A stretch of DNA of 55,485 nt, taken from the NCBI GenBank assembly GCA_016717855.1, contig JADKEV010000030.1, positions 1 to 55,485 on the forward strand, in the 5' to 3' direction. Shown here in pieces: positions 26,724 to 34,783 of this stretch. The notes beneath the pieces were generated by a model. It made no database searches and had not been told where the DNA came from. It saw nothing but the letters and a program-made list of their open reading frames with translations. The translations under genes and the position numbers were made by a program. This DNA comes from Betaproteobacteria bacterium (lineage in GTDB: Bacteria > Pseudomonadota > Gammaproteobacteria > Burkholderiales > Casimicrobiaceae). Within the stretch, counting starts at the first letter, position 1, and each line of letters begins with the position of its first letter.

Positions 26724-28039
26724 TGGCCGCGGATGCGACGGAGCGCGATGTCGCCGTGATCGGCGGCGGCTGGGCGGGCATGGCCGCCGGTGTGACGCTC
26801 GCCGCGGCCGGGATTCCCGTCACGGTGTTCGAAGCCGCGCGGACGCTGGGCGGGCGGGCCCGCCGCGTGGCGCTCGCGGGCGCGACCGTCGACAACGGCC
26901 AGCACCTGCTACTGGGCGCGTATCGCGCCACGCTCGCACTGATCGACCAGGTGCATGCTCCGGGGAACGTGGACCGGATGTTCGCGCGCATCCCGCTGTG
27001 CCTGCTGGGACCGGGAGCATTCCGCCTGCGCGCCGCGCCGCTGCCGGCGCCTCTGCACCTGCTTGCCGGACTGCTCGCCGCACGCGGCTGTACGCTGCCG
27101 GAGCGGCTGGCAGTGGTGCGCGCCTTCGTCCGCTGGCGCGTCGCGCGCTGGACCTGCCCGCGCGCGCAGTCAGTCGCGGGCCTGGTGCAGGACCAGCCCG
27201 CGGCGATGGTGGCGAAACTGTGGACGCCGCTTTGCCTGGCCGCGCTTAACACCCCGCCCGGCGCCGCGTCGGGACAGGTATTTCTCAACGTGCTGCGCGA
27301 CGCGCTGGCCGCCGAGCGCCCGGCCAGCGACCTGATCATCCCCGTCGCTGATTTGTCCGGCCTGTTTCCCGACCCGGCCGCGCGCTACGTCGCAGAGCGC
27401 GGCGGCCGCATTCAACTGGGCGCGACGGTGCGCGGCCTCCAAGTCGGCGATGATGCGATCGCCGTGCAGGTGGCGGGCGCAGAGCAGCGCTTCCGGCATG
27501 TCGTGGTTGCGGCGGCGCCGTGGCAGGCCGCCCTGCTGCTGCGCGGCGTGCCGGCCGCTGCCGGCGCCTGCGCGCAAATCGCCGCCTATGGCTATCAACC
27601 GATCACCACCGTCTATCTGCGCTACGACAGCAGCGTCGCGCTGCCGGCACGGATGCTGCAACTCGACGGCGGTCCGGGACAATGGCTGTTCGATCACAGC
27701 GCCGCGGGCGCGGGTCACGCACTGCTCGCCATCGTGATCAGCGCCGAAGGCCCGCACCGCAGCCTGGCGCAGGCCGATCTCGCGCGCGCGGTCGCCAGCC
27801 AGTTGCGCGCCAACCTGCCCGGCCGGATGCCACAGTCGGCGCCCACCTGGACCCAGGTGATCACCGAGCGGCGCGCCACGCATGCCGCTGTCCCCGCGCG
27901 CGCGCATCCGCCCGCCGGCCACCTCGGCTCCGGGATCTACCTGGCGGGAGACCACACCGACCCGGACTATCCGGCGACGCTGGAAGCGGCAGTGCGCAGC
28001 GGCATCCGCGCCGCGGGCGCGGTGCAGGAACGTCTCTGA
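26723..28039 (+). CDS. hpnE: Hydroxysqualene dehydroxylase HpnE
   Basis: HpnE is an FAD-dependent amine-oxidase-fold enzyme that reduces hydroxysqualene to squalene. The 438-residue product begins with the dinucleotide-binding motif VIGGGWAGMAAG (about residues 12-23) followed by VFEAARTLGGRAR. It ends with the FAD-binding block YLAGDHTDPDYPATLEAAVR. ATG 26723 overlaps the hpnD stop; a GTG/ATG at 26699 inside hpnD is less likely. No squalene-hopene cyclase gene is in the window, so the end product (hopanoid or other) is not shown. Confidence 0.93.
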   Translation: MAADATERDVAVIGGGWAGMAAGVTLAAAGIPVTVFEAARTLGGRARRVALAGATVDNGQHLLLGAYRATLALIDQVHAPGNVDRMFARIPLCLLGPGAFRLRAAPLPAPLHLLAGLLAARGCTLPERLAVVRAFVRWRVARWTCPRAQSVAGLVQDQPAAMVAKLWTPLCLAALNTPPGAASGQVFLNVLRDALAAERPASDLIIPVADLSGLFPDPAARYVAERGGRIQLGATVRGLQVGDDAIAVQVAGAEQRFRHVVVAAAPWQAALLLRGVPAAAGACAQIAAYGYQPITTVYLRYDSSVALPARMLQLDGGPGQWLFDHSAAGAGHALLAIVISAEGPHRSLAQADLARAVASQLRANLPGRMPQSAPTWTQVITERRATHAAVPARAHPPAGHLGSGIYLAGDHTDPDYPATLEAAVRSGIRAAGAVQERL

Positions 28040-28161
28040 TACTGCTGCGGGGCCGCCGACCGCAGACGCCGAGCCGGAGACGCCGGCGCGTTCCGCGCGC
28101 ACCCGCACGGTACAATCGCGGCGCATCCGGCAACGGCAGTTCCATCACCCAACGATAGCTC

Positions 28162-30270
28162 ATGGCCCTTTATCCGCTGACCATCTTCCTGAGTGCGTTC
28201 CTGCTGTTCCTGGTGCAGCCGGTGATCGCCAAGCAGATCCTGCCCTGGTTCGGCGGTTCGGCTGGGGTGTGGACGACCTGCCTGTTCTTCTTCCAGTTGC
28301 TGCTGCTCGGCGGCTACGCGTACGCGCACTGGTCGATACGGACGCTGCGACCGCGGCCGCAGGTCGTGCTCCATATCGTGTTGCTGCTCGCCAGCCTCGC
28401 CTCGCTGCCCATCCTGGCCTCCGCGGACTGGAAGCCGGCCGGCGACGAGCAGCCGGCGTTCAGGATCCTGCTTTTGCTGCTGGCGACCGTGGGCCTGCCC
28501 TACTTCATGCTCACCACCACCGGCCCCCTGATCCAGGCCTGGTACGCGCGCATCACCGATTCCCCGTACCGGCTGTTCGCGCTGTCGAATTTCGCCTCGC
28601 TGCTGGGACTGCTGTGCTACCCGTTCCTGCTCGAGCCGCTGATCACGACGCAGCAGCAGGCCTGGTACTGGTCGGCGGGGCATATGCTGTTCGTCGCGCT
28701 GTGCGCGCTGACCGCGCTCTACAGCCTGCGCCATGCGCGTCGATCGGGGGCGGTCACCGAGACCCCGATGACCGCCGAGCGCCCGCCCACGCTGGGCCGC
28801 CGCCTGAACTGGATCGTGCTCTCGGCGACGGGTTCGTTCATGCTCCTGGCCACCACCAACCACATGACGCAGAACATCGCCTCGATGCCGCTGCTCTGGG
28901 TGCTGCCGCTGTCGCTGTACCTGCTGACCTTCATCCTCTGCTTCGAGGGCCGCGGCTGGTACCAGCGATTCGTGTGTTTCGGGCCGGTGCTGACCGTGCT
29001 GGCCGCGATGGTGTACGTCAACAGCGACCTGACGCTGCTGCTGGACCTGAAGGTCGCGCTGCCGGTCTTCGCCGCGGGCCTCTTCACGATCTGCATGTTC
29101 TGCCACGGCGAGCTCGCGTCGCTCAAGCCGGCCCCGCGCTACCTGACCGGATTCTTCCTGATGGTGTCGCTGGGCGGCGCCATCGGCTCGCTGCTGGTCA
29201 GCGTGGTCGCGCCGCTGACCCTGCCGGGCGACTTCGAGATGCAGATCGGCATCGTCGTGTGCGCGCTGCTGGTGATCTGGCAGACCCGCAGGGACCCCGT
29301 CTGGTTTCCCGCGATTGCCGCGTTCGTGCTTGCCGGCGTCGCCTACGGCGTGCTCTCCCATGCCATCGGGCAGGTCACCTCCTACCGCGTGATGGTGCGC
29401 AATTTCTACGGCGCGCTGCACACCAAGGATATCGGCGACGCCGAACCCTCCACCGCACGCCGCCAGCTCACCCATGGCGTCATCCAGCACGGCGAGCAAT
29501 GGCTGGCGCCGGACCGCGCGGGCGAGCCGATTTCCTATTACGGCCGGGAATCGGGAATCGGCCTGGCCATCGCCACGATGACGCAGCCCGAACGCCGGAT
29601 CGGGGTCGTCGGCCTGGGCTCCGGCACCATCGCCGCGTATGGCAGGACCGGCGACTTCATCAAGTTCTACGAAATCAATGCCCTGGTCCCCGCCATCGCG
29701 CGGAAAGAGTTCACCTATCTCTCCGGCAGCAAGGCGCAGATCGACATCGCGCTGGGCGACGCCAGGCTGGTGCTCGAGCGCGAGGCGCCGCAGCGGTTCG
29801 ACATCCTGGCCGTCGATGCGTTTTCCAGCGATGCTATCCCGGTGCACCTGCTCACCCGGCAGGCGTTCGATGTGTACCTGCGGCACCTGAATCCGGGGGG
29901 CATATTGGCGATCCACGTCACCAACCGCTATCTGAACCTCGTGCCGGTGGTCAAGGACATCGCCGACGCGATGGAGCTGGCCGCTGTCCATGTCGAGGAC
30001 GACGCCGAGGGCGTGATCGCCAGCACCGACTGGGTGCTGGTCGCGCGCGATCCCGCGCTGTTCGAAAAGGAGCCGCTGGCCGACAACGCGCTCGAAATCG
30101 ACTCCGATCCGTCGCGCCGGGTCTGGACCGACGACTTCAACAACCTGTTCAAGGCCCTGAAGGGCATGGTGCCGAATGCGAACAAGACCGCGCAGCGGAC
30201 GCTATGCGAAAAGCTCGAACCCGGCGACCAGGCGGCGTGCCTGGAAAAGAAGAAGAAGAACGGGCAGTAG
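28162..30270 (+). CDS. Fused membrane transporter-like / spermidine synthase-like protein
   Basis: This is a 702-residue protein. The N-terminal two thirds hold a dozen or so hydrophobic helices. The C-terminal third (about residues 470-690) is a class I methyltransferase-fold domain of the spermidine synthase type, with VVGLGSGTIAAYG (about 482) and DAFSSDAIPVHLLT (about 551). Such fusions are common in proteobacteria, but polyamine synthesis has not been generally shown for them, so activity is uncertain. The Lys-rich tail ends in a TAG that is the first three bases of the inverted repeat at 30268. It is not obviously part of the hpn operon; the gap is 122 bases. Confidence 0.85.
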   Translation: MALYPLTIFLSAFLLFLVQPVIAKQILPWFGGSAGVWTTCLFFFQLLLLGGYAYAHWSIRTLRPRPQVVLHIVLLLASLASLPILASADWKPAGDEQPAFRILLLLLATVGLPYFMLTTTGPLIQAWYARITDSPYRLFALSNFASLLGLLCYPFLLEPLITTQQQAWYWSAGHMLFVALCALTALYSLRHARRSGAVTETPMTAERPPTLGRRLNWIVLSATGSFMLLATTNHMTQNIASMPLLWVLPLSLYLLTFILCFEGRGWYQRFVCFGPVLTVLAAMVYVNSDLTLLLDLKVALPVFAAGLFTICMFCHGELASLKPAPRYLTGFFLMVSLGGAIGSLLVSVVAPLTLPGDFEMQIGIVVCALLVIWQTRRDPVWFPAIAAFVLAGVAYGVLSHAIGQVTSYRVMVRNFYGALHTKDIGDAEPSTARRQLTHGVIQHGEQWLAPDRAGEPISYYGRESGIGLAIATMTQPERRIGVVGLGSGTIAAYGRTGDFIKFYEINALVPAIARKEFTYLSGSKAQIDIALGDARLVLEREAPQRFDILAVDAFSSDAIPVHLLTRQAFDVYLRHLNPGGILAIHVTNRYLNLVPVVKDIADAMELAAVHVEDDAEGVIASTDWVLVARDPALFEKEPLADNALEIDSDPSRRVWTDDFNNLFKALKGMVPNANKTAQRTLCEKLEPGDQAACLEKKKKNGQ

Positions 30271-30338
30271 TGGACTGTAACGCCCCCAAAACAAACAGGG
30301 GGGGGGGGGGCTGCCGCTTTGAGCGTTACAGTCCACTA
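30268..30338. repeat. 16-bp perfect inverted repeat with a G13 run in the loop
   Basis: TAGTGGACTGTAACGC (30268-30283) and its exact reverse complement (30323-30338) enclose 39 bases. These start CCCC, pass through AAAACAAACA, and then hold 13 consecutive G (30298-30310) before CTGCCGCTTTGA. The inner C run (30283-30287) can also pair with part of the G run. The first arm supplies the stop codon of the upstream gene. There is no T tract, so it is not a standard terminator; a small mobile or REP-like hairpin element is possible. Confidence 0.8.
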
Positions 30339-30369
30339 GGCCGGCGCCGCGATCAAGCCTGGAGATGCC

Positions 30370-30780
30370 ATGTTCAAGATCAGGGAAATCGACCATCTGG
30401 TGCTGCGCGTTACCGATCTCGAGCGGATGCTCGCGTTCTACCGCGATGCGCTCGGCTGCACCGTCGAACGCGCGCGCGACGATATCGGCCTGTACCAGCT
30501 CCGCGCCGGCCGCTCGCTGATCGACATCGTGCCCGTCGGCGGAAGGCTGGGCGCGATGGGCGGCGCGGCGCCCGGCCCCGAAGGCCGCAACCTGGACCAC
30601 TTCTGCCTGCGCGTGGAGCCGTTCGATGCCGAGGCGATCGCGGCCCATCTGCGGCGGCACCACGTCGAACCGGGGCCGGTCGTGTCCCGCTACGGCGCGG
30701 AAGGGGACGGCCCGTCGATCTACGTGACGGATCCGGAGGGCAACACCGTCGAACTCAAAGGCCCGCCCATCGCGGGCTGA
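30370..30780 (+). CDS. VOC family (glyoxalase/dioxygenase-fold) protein
   Basis: This 136-residue protein belongs to the vicinal oxygen chelate superfamily. Two beta-alpha-beta-beta-beta modules are visible, with likely metal ligands His in EIDHLVLRV (residue 9), His in NLDHFCLRV, and Glu in NTVELKG near the end. The YVTDPEGNTVELKG block is the usual second-module signature. The ATG at 30370 follows GGAG. The substrate cannot be inferred. It converges on smpB. Confidence 0.88.
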   Translation: MFKIREIDHLVLRVTDLERMLAFYRDALGCTVERARDDIGLYQLRAGRSLIDIVPVGGRLGAMGGAAPGPEGRNLDHFCLRVEPFDAEAIAAHLRRHHVEPGPVVSRYGAEGDGPSIYVTDPEGNTVELKGPPIAG

Positions 30781-30799
30781 GCGCGACCGCAAGACCGCA

Positions 30800-31261
30800 T
30801 CAGCCGGTCTTGCCGCGCGCGACGTGCCGCATCAGGCGCTGCTTGTCGCGGTTCCAGTCCCGGTCCTTGATCGTCGCGCGCTTGTCGTGCTGCTTCTTGC
30901 CTTTGGCCAGCCCGAGTTCGAGCTTGATCCGGCCCTTGTTGAAATGCAGGTTGATCGGCACCATCGTGTAGCCGGCGCGCTCGACGCGCCCCATCAGCAC
31001 GTTGATTTCCTTCCGGTGCAGCAATAGCTTGCGCGTGCGCGTGGGCTCGGGCTTGACGTGCGTTGAAGCGGTCAGGAGCGGCGAGATGTGGCAGCCGATC
31101 AGGTTGATTTCCCCGCGCTTGATCACGACGTAGGCCTCCTTGAGCTGGGCGCGGCCGGCGCGGATCGCCTTGACCTCCCAGCCTTCCAGCACGAGCCCCG
31201 CCTCGAAGCGTTCCTCGACGAAATAGTCGAAGAACGCCTTTTTGTTCTCTACAATGCTCAT
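30800..31261 (-). CDS. smpB: SsrA-binding protein SmpB
   Basis: SmpB brings tmRNA to stalled ribosomes in trans-translation. The 153-residue product shows the OB-fold core (FDYFVEERFEAGLVLEGWEVKAIRAG, read in parts), the tmRNA-binding region, and the basic C-terminal tail KKQHDKRATIKDRDWNRDKQ that enters the decoding site. ATG 31261. It is divergent from ratA with only 42 bases between them. The arrangement smpB / ratA-rnfH is conserved in proteobacteria. Confidence 0.97.
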   Translation of the reverse strand: MSIVENKKAFFDYFVEERFEAGLVLEGWEVKAIRAGRAQLKEAYVVIKRGEINLIGCHISPLLTASTHVKPEPTRTRKLLLHRKEINVLMGRVERAGYTMVPINLHFNKGRIKLELGLAKGKKQHDKRATIKDRDWNRDKQRLMRHVARGKTG

Positions 31262-31303
31262 CGTTCATCCCATTCCATCCACCGGCCATTGTAGCAATCC
31301 GCC

Positions 31304-31738
31304 ATGAAGAGCGTACGCAAGACCGTCCTCGTTCCCCACTCCATCGAGCGCATGTACACGCTGGTGGACACGGTCGAGGACTACCCGCAATTCCTGCCGT
31401 GGTGCGGCGGCGCGGCGACGCGCGCGCGCACCGGGACCTCCGTCGAGGCGGAGATACACATCTCGTATCACGGCGTCAAGCAGAGCTTCGTCCCGCAGAA
31501 CGACAACAAACCTCCCGAGCGCATCGACATGAAGTTCGTCCGCGGCCCGTTCAAGTCGCTGGCCGGGCACTGGCATTTCGTGCCGCTGGGCGACCTCGGC
31601 TGCCGGGTCGAGTTTTCGCTCGACTACGAATTCGCGAACGGCGTCCTGGAACGGCTGGTGGGGCCGCTGTTCGACACCATCACCGATACCTTTGTCGACG
31701 CGTTCGTGCGCCGCGCCGACGCGGTCTATCCCGTTTGA
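31304..31738 (+). CDS. ratA: RatA/Coq10-type START-domain protein
   Basis: This 144-residue protein has the polyketide-cyclase/START fold of the Coq10/RatA family: VLVPHSIERMYTLVDTVEDY, FLPWCGG, and FDTITDTFVDAFVRRAD at the end. In Escherichia coli it was described as a toxin inhibiting 70S assembly; in other organisms the family binds ubiquinone and supports respiration. Sequence cannot separate these roles. It is followed by rnfH with overlapping stop and start codons. Confidence 0.92.
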   Translation: MKSVRKTVLVPHSIERMYTLVDTVEDYPQFLPWCGGAATRARTGTSVEAEIHISYHGVKQSFVPQNDNKPPERIDMKFVRGPFKSLAGHWHFVPLGDLGCRVEFSLDYEFANGVLERLVGPLFDTITDTFVDAFVRRADAVYPV

Positions 31739-32055
31739 GCGCCGCCACCATCGCCGTCGAAGTGGTCTACGCGCTGCCGAAGCGCCAAACCCTGTTGCGC
31801 CTCGACGTTCCGGCCGGGACGACGGTCGGCGCCGCGCTGGCCGCCTCGGGCATCCTCGCATTGCATCCGGAGATCGACCTGGCGGCGCAGCGCGTGGGAA
31901 TATTCGGACAGTTCGTGGCCGTCACCCACGTCCTTGCCGCGGGCGAGCGGATCGAGATCTACCGGCCGCTGATCGCCGATCCCAAGGCCAGCCGCCACCA
32001 GCGGGTCGCCCGCAAGCGCGCGGACCGCGACAGCGAACGGGACATGCGGGCCTGA
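31735..32055 (+). CDS. rnfH: RnfH family protein
   Basis: This is a 106-residue ubiquitin-like beta-grasp protein of the RnfH (UPF0125) family. It opens IAVEVVYALPKRQTLLRLDV, with VGIFGQFV in the middle and RIEIYRPLIADPKASRHQR near the end. No ATG is available; the TTG at 31735 overlaps the ratA stop codon (TTGAGC) and gives the full family N-terminus, so coupled translation from TTG is the best reading. The function is unsettled; it travels with ratA. Confidence 0.88.
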   Translation: MSAATIAVEVVYALPKRQTLLRLDVPAGTTVGAALAASGILALHPEIDLAAQRVGIFGQFVAVTHVLAAGERIEIYRPLIADPKASRHQRVARKRADRDSERDMRA

Positions 32056-32101
32056 GGCGGGCTGTGCTATTCTCCGCTGGCCGCAACAACCCAGCGACTC
32101 G

Positions 32102-32770
32102 ATGCCGACAGTGTTGACCTCCCTATCGCGATTCCTGCGCCTCCCTGCCGCGCTCCTCGCGCTCGTCGTCGCGCTCGCTCCGGCCGCCGCGCATGCCGAT
32201 GGCGAACAGCCGGGACCGCCGCCAACGCCGTCGGCGCCGGCCAACGAAGGGCGAACCCTGGCCGCTTCGGTTTCGGCGAGCGTCCAGTCGGCCGCAGACC
32301 ACGTGCTGCAATCCGCGCAACAGATCAGTGACAGCGCGCTGGACCTCATCGGCGTGCGCTACAAGTTCGGTGGCGAATCGCCCGACAAGGGCCTCGATTG
32401 CAGCGGACTGGTACGGTATGTGTTCGAACAGGTGACGGGCGTCACACTGCCACACAGCGCGCGGGAGCAGGCGAAGATCGGCGACAAGGTGGACCTGGAC
32501 GAACTGCAGCCGGGCGACCTGGTGTTCTTCAATACGCGCCGCTTCGCGTTCTCGCACGTGGGCATCTATCTCGGCGACAACAGCTTCATCCATGCGCCGA
32601 ACCGGCGCAGCAGCGTGAAGGTCGCCAGCATCGAGGGCCGCTACTGGAAGAAGCGCTTCAACGGCGCCCGCCGCCTGCTCGGGGTCATGCCCGGCGTCGT
32701 CTCGATCGAGGCCGCGAAGTCGATCCTCAAATCATTGCCGGCGATGACCGACCCCGCCGCCGACAAGTAA
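32102..32770 (+). CDS. NlpC/P60 family peptidoglycan endopeptidase
   Basis: This 222-residue exported protein has a signal peptide (cleavage about residue 32, AHA-D), a low-complexity linker, then an NlpC/P60 cysteine peptidase domain (about 75-190). The catalytic Cys100 lies in LDCSGLVRYVF, His152 in SHVGIYLG, and a third polar residue probably is His164 in FIHAPN. Such enzymes cut stem peptides in the cell wall. It converges with the ankyrin gene, with only three bases between their stops. Confidence 0.9.
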   Translation: MPTVLTSLSRFLRLPAALLALVVALAPAAAHADGEQPGPPPTPSAPANEGRTLAASVSASVQSAADHVLQSAQQISDSALDLIGVRYKFGGESPDKGLDCSGLVRYVFEQVTGVTLPHSAREQAKIGDKVDLDELQPGDLVFFNTRRFAFSHVGIYLGDNSFIHAPNRRSSVKVASIEGRYWKKRFNGARRLLGVMPGVVSIEAAKSILKSLPAMTDPAADK

Positions 32771-32773
32771 CGC

Positions 32774-33430
32774 TCAGTCCTTCGCCCCTGCCTTGCGCAG
32801 GAGCTGCTCGATCTCCCTGAATTCCCGCCGCCGCGCCCACGTCAGCGCGGTCTCGCCCTTGTCGTTGCGCGCGTTCACGTCGAACCCGTAGCCGAGCAGC
32901 AGCTTGACCGTCGCACCCTTGTTTTCGAGGACGGCGAGCATCAACGGCGTCGCGCCGTTGGGCGCGCTCAGCGCCAGGTCTGCGCCCGTGGACAGCAGGT
33001 ACTCGATGACGGCGTCGTGGCCGCTGATGGCAGCGTAATGCAGCGGCGTCCAGCCCGGCCGGTTGATCTCGGCCCCGGCCTCGCGCAAGAGCTTGACCAC
33101 GGGCAGGTTGCCCGCCAGCGCGGCGAGCATGATCGGCGTGTCGCCGACCCCGTTGCTCACATTGACGCTGGCGCGCGCCTGCAGCAGCGCCTGGACCATC
33201 GCCGGCTTGCCCTCCCTGGCGGCCGTCAGCAGCGCCGGCTCGCCGTTCTCGTTGACGGTGTTCGGATCCATGCCGCGCTCGAGCAGCTTGCTCACCGTCC
33301 GCACGTCGTCGGTGGCGACGGCGCGGTTGAAGTCGACGTAAGTGTCGGCGTGCGCCGGCACCGGGGCCATGACCAACAGCGCCGATAACAGCAGCCGCAG
33401 CGGAATGGCATGCATTGAATTCATGTGCAT
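32774..33430 (-). CDS. Exported ankyrin-repeat protein
   Basis: This 218-residue protein has an N-terminal signal (MHAIPLRLLLSALLVMAPVP, cleavage after AHA). About five ankyrin repeats follow with the usual GETALLTAAREG, GDTPIMLAALAG, GWTPLHYAAISG and GATPLMLAVLEN turns. It therefore is likely a periplasmic protein-binding scaffold; the partner is unknown. The start at 33430 overlaps the tatD stop by one base (TGATG), so it is the last gene of the mltG-tmk-holB-pilZ-tatD run. The ATG at 33424 is an alternative. Confidence 0.9.
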   Translation of the reverse strand: MHMNSMHAIPLRLLLSALLVMAPVPAHADTYVDFNRAVATDDVRTVSKLLERGMDPNTVNENGEPALLTAAREGKPAMVQALLQARASVNVSNGVGDTPIMLAALAGNLPVVKLLREAGAEINRPGWTPLHYAAISGHDAVIEYLLSTGADLALSAPNGATPLMLAVLENKGATVKLLLGYGFDVNARNDKGETALTWARRREFREIEQLLRKAGAKD

Positions 33431-34218
33431 CAGACAGTGTCCTTCGGAATATTGAACAGGCGGAAAAAATTCGCCGTCGTGACCGCCGCGATCTCGCCGA
33501 CGGCAGCGCCGCGCAACGCGGCAATGCCCTCGGCGACGTGCTTGACATACGCCGGCTGGTTCAGCTTGCCGCGGAACGGCACCGGCGCCAGGTACGGCGA
33601 ATCGGTCTCGATCAGCAGCCGGTCCAGCGGCACTCGCCGCGCCACGTCATGGACCTCTTTCGCATTCTTGAACGTCACGATCCCCGACAGCGAAATATGG
33701 AAGCCCTGGTCGAGGCAGGATTTCGCCACGTCCCAGGACTCGGTGAAACAGTGCATCACGCCACCCGCCTCGCCCGCGCCTTCCTCGCGCATCAGGCGCA
33801 GCGTGTCGGCGGCGGCGGCACGGGTGTGGATGACCAGCGGCTTCGCCGACTGCCGCGCCGCGCGGATGTGCCGGCGGAAGCGCTCGCGCTGCCACTCCAT
33901 CGACTGGTCGGTGAACTGCGGCACGCGGTAGTAATCGAGGCCCGTTTCGCCGATGCCCACCACCTTCGGCGTACGCGCGAGTTCGACCAGCCGCTCCACC
34001 GTCGGTTCCGGCGTATCTTCGTAATCGGGATGCACGCCCACGGTGGCATAGACATGGGGATGCGCGGCCGCAATCGCCAGCACGCCGGGCAAGTCGGGCA
34101 GGTTGACGCTGATGCACAACGCGTGACTGACCGCGTTGGCGCGCATCGCCTCGAGCACGGCGGGCAGTTGCGAGCGCAGCTCGGGAAAGTCGATATGACA
34201 GTGGGAGTCTACGAACAT
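33430..34218 (-). CDS. tatD: TatD family metal-dependent hydrolase / DNase
   Basis: This is a 262-residue amidohydrolase-fold protein of the TatD family, cytoplasmic, with DNase activity in characterised members. Metal ligands are visible: His6 and His8 in VDSHCHIDF, Glu in GIGETGLDYYR, His in LVIHTRAA, His in MHCFTES and Asp in LIETDSPYLAP. ATG 34218 is the family start. It is downstream of pilZ with a 148-base gap that carries a hairpin, and overlaps the ankyrin gene. Confidence 0.95.
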   Translation of the reverse strand: MFVDSHCHIDFPELRSQLPAVLEAMRANAVSHALCISVNLPDLPGVLAIAAAHPHVYATVGVHPDYEDTPEPTVERLVELARTPKVVGIGETGLDYYRVPQFTDQSMEWQRERFRRHIRAARQSAKPLVIHTRAAAADTLRLMREEGAGEAGGVMHCFTESWDVAKSCLDQGFHISLSGIVTFKNAKEVHDVARRVPLDRLLIETDSPYLAPVPFRGKLNQPAYVKHVAEGIAALRGAAVGEIAAVTTANFFRLFNIPKDTV

Positions 34219-34251
34219 GGTCAATTCTTGCCTGGTCGCGCCGCCGGGACG

Positions 34252-34268
34252 CCCCGCGACCCGCGGGG
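34252..34268. other. Short perfect hairpin in tatD-pilZ gap
   Basis: CCCCGCG (34252-34258) and CGCGGGG (34262-34268) form a 7-bp stem with a 3-base loop in the only sizeable gap of the mltG-to-tatD run. There is no T tract; it may modulate readthrough or mean nothing in such GC-rich DNA. Confidence 0.3.
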
Positions 34269-34366
34269 ACCGGCGGCAGATTGCCGCGGGCCGCGGATGG
34301 CGCCGTCGCGGCGGGAATCGAGGGCGCGAGACGGTGGGCGCGGAGTTCCCGGCCCGCCCCGCGCGC

Positions 34367-34735
34367 CTACATCGTATGCGTGGTCCGGCTCGCCGAGAGC
34401 GTCCCGCCCAGTATGCTCTCGATCTTCTTCTGCGCGGCGGCGCCCGTCTCGTCATTGGTGAACTGGACGCCTATGCCTTGCGTGCGGTTGCCCTGCACGC
34501 CCTCGGGCGTAATCCACACGACAGTGCCCTGGACGGCCACCTTGGCCGGATCGTCCATCAGCGAGAGCAGCATGAAAACTTCGTCGCCGATCTTGTAGCT
34601 GCGGGTCGTCGGAATGAAAATGCCGCCGCCCTTGAGGAACGGCATGTACGCCGCGTACAGCGCGGTGCGTTCGCGGATGTTCAGCGACAGCACGCCGGGG
34701 CGACCGGCGAAGGCGAGTTTCGGTTCCATGGCCAT
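34367..34735 (-). CDS. pilZ: PilZ domain protein (type IV pilus / c-di-GMP family)
   Basis: This 122-residue single-domain PilZ protein has LSLNIRERTALYAAYMPFLK, then GGIFIPTTRSYKIGDEVFML and TVVWITPEGVQGNRTQGIGV. The classic c-di-GMP-binding RxxxR and D/NxSxxG motifs are not evident, as in the founding PilZ of pilus biogenesis, so ligand binding is doubtful. The start may be 34729, whose ATG has AAAGGA at better spacing. It sits downstream of holB, the usual neighbourhood of pilZ. Confidence 0.92.
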   Translation of the reverse strand: MAMEPKLAFAGRPGVLSLNIRERTALYAAYMPFLKGGGIFIPTTRSYKIGDEVFMLLSLMDDPAKVAVQGTVVWITPEGVQGNRTQGIGVQFTNDETGAAAQKKIESILGGTLSASRTTHTM

Positions 34736-34783
34736 CCTTTCGATTCGTGCGCCGCGGCGCCCTCATGTGCCATTCAGGCGCCG

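Noticed and set aside
30298..30310. G13 run taken as a scaffold gap filler
   Set aside because: It lies inside an exact 16-bp inverted repeat, which a gap filler would not create; its exact length is still uncertain.
27882..30971. Open reading frame of 1,029 codons overlapping hpnE, the spermidine-synthase-like gene and the VOC gene
   Set aside because: It is out of frame with three well-supported genes and is rich in Arg/Ala/Pro; a shadow frame.
31304..31738. RatA as the toxin of a toxin-antitoxin pair with RnfH
   Set aside because: The family is widely distributed as a Coq10-like START protein next to smpB, and an antitoxin role of RnfH is not supported by anything in the sequence.
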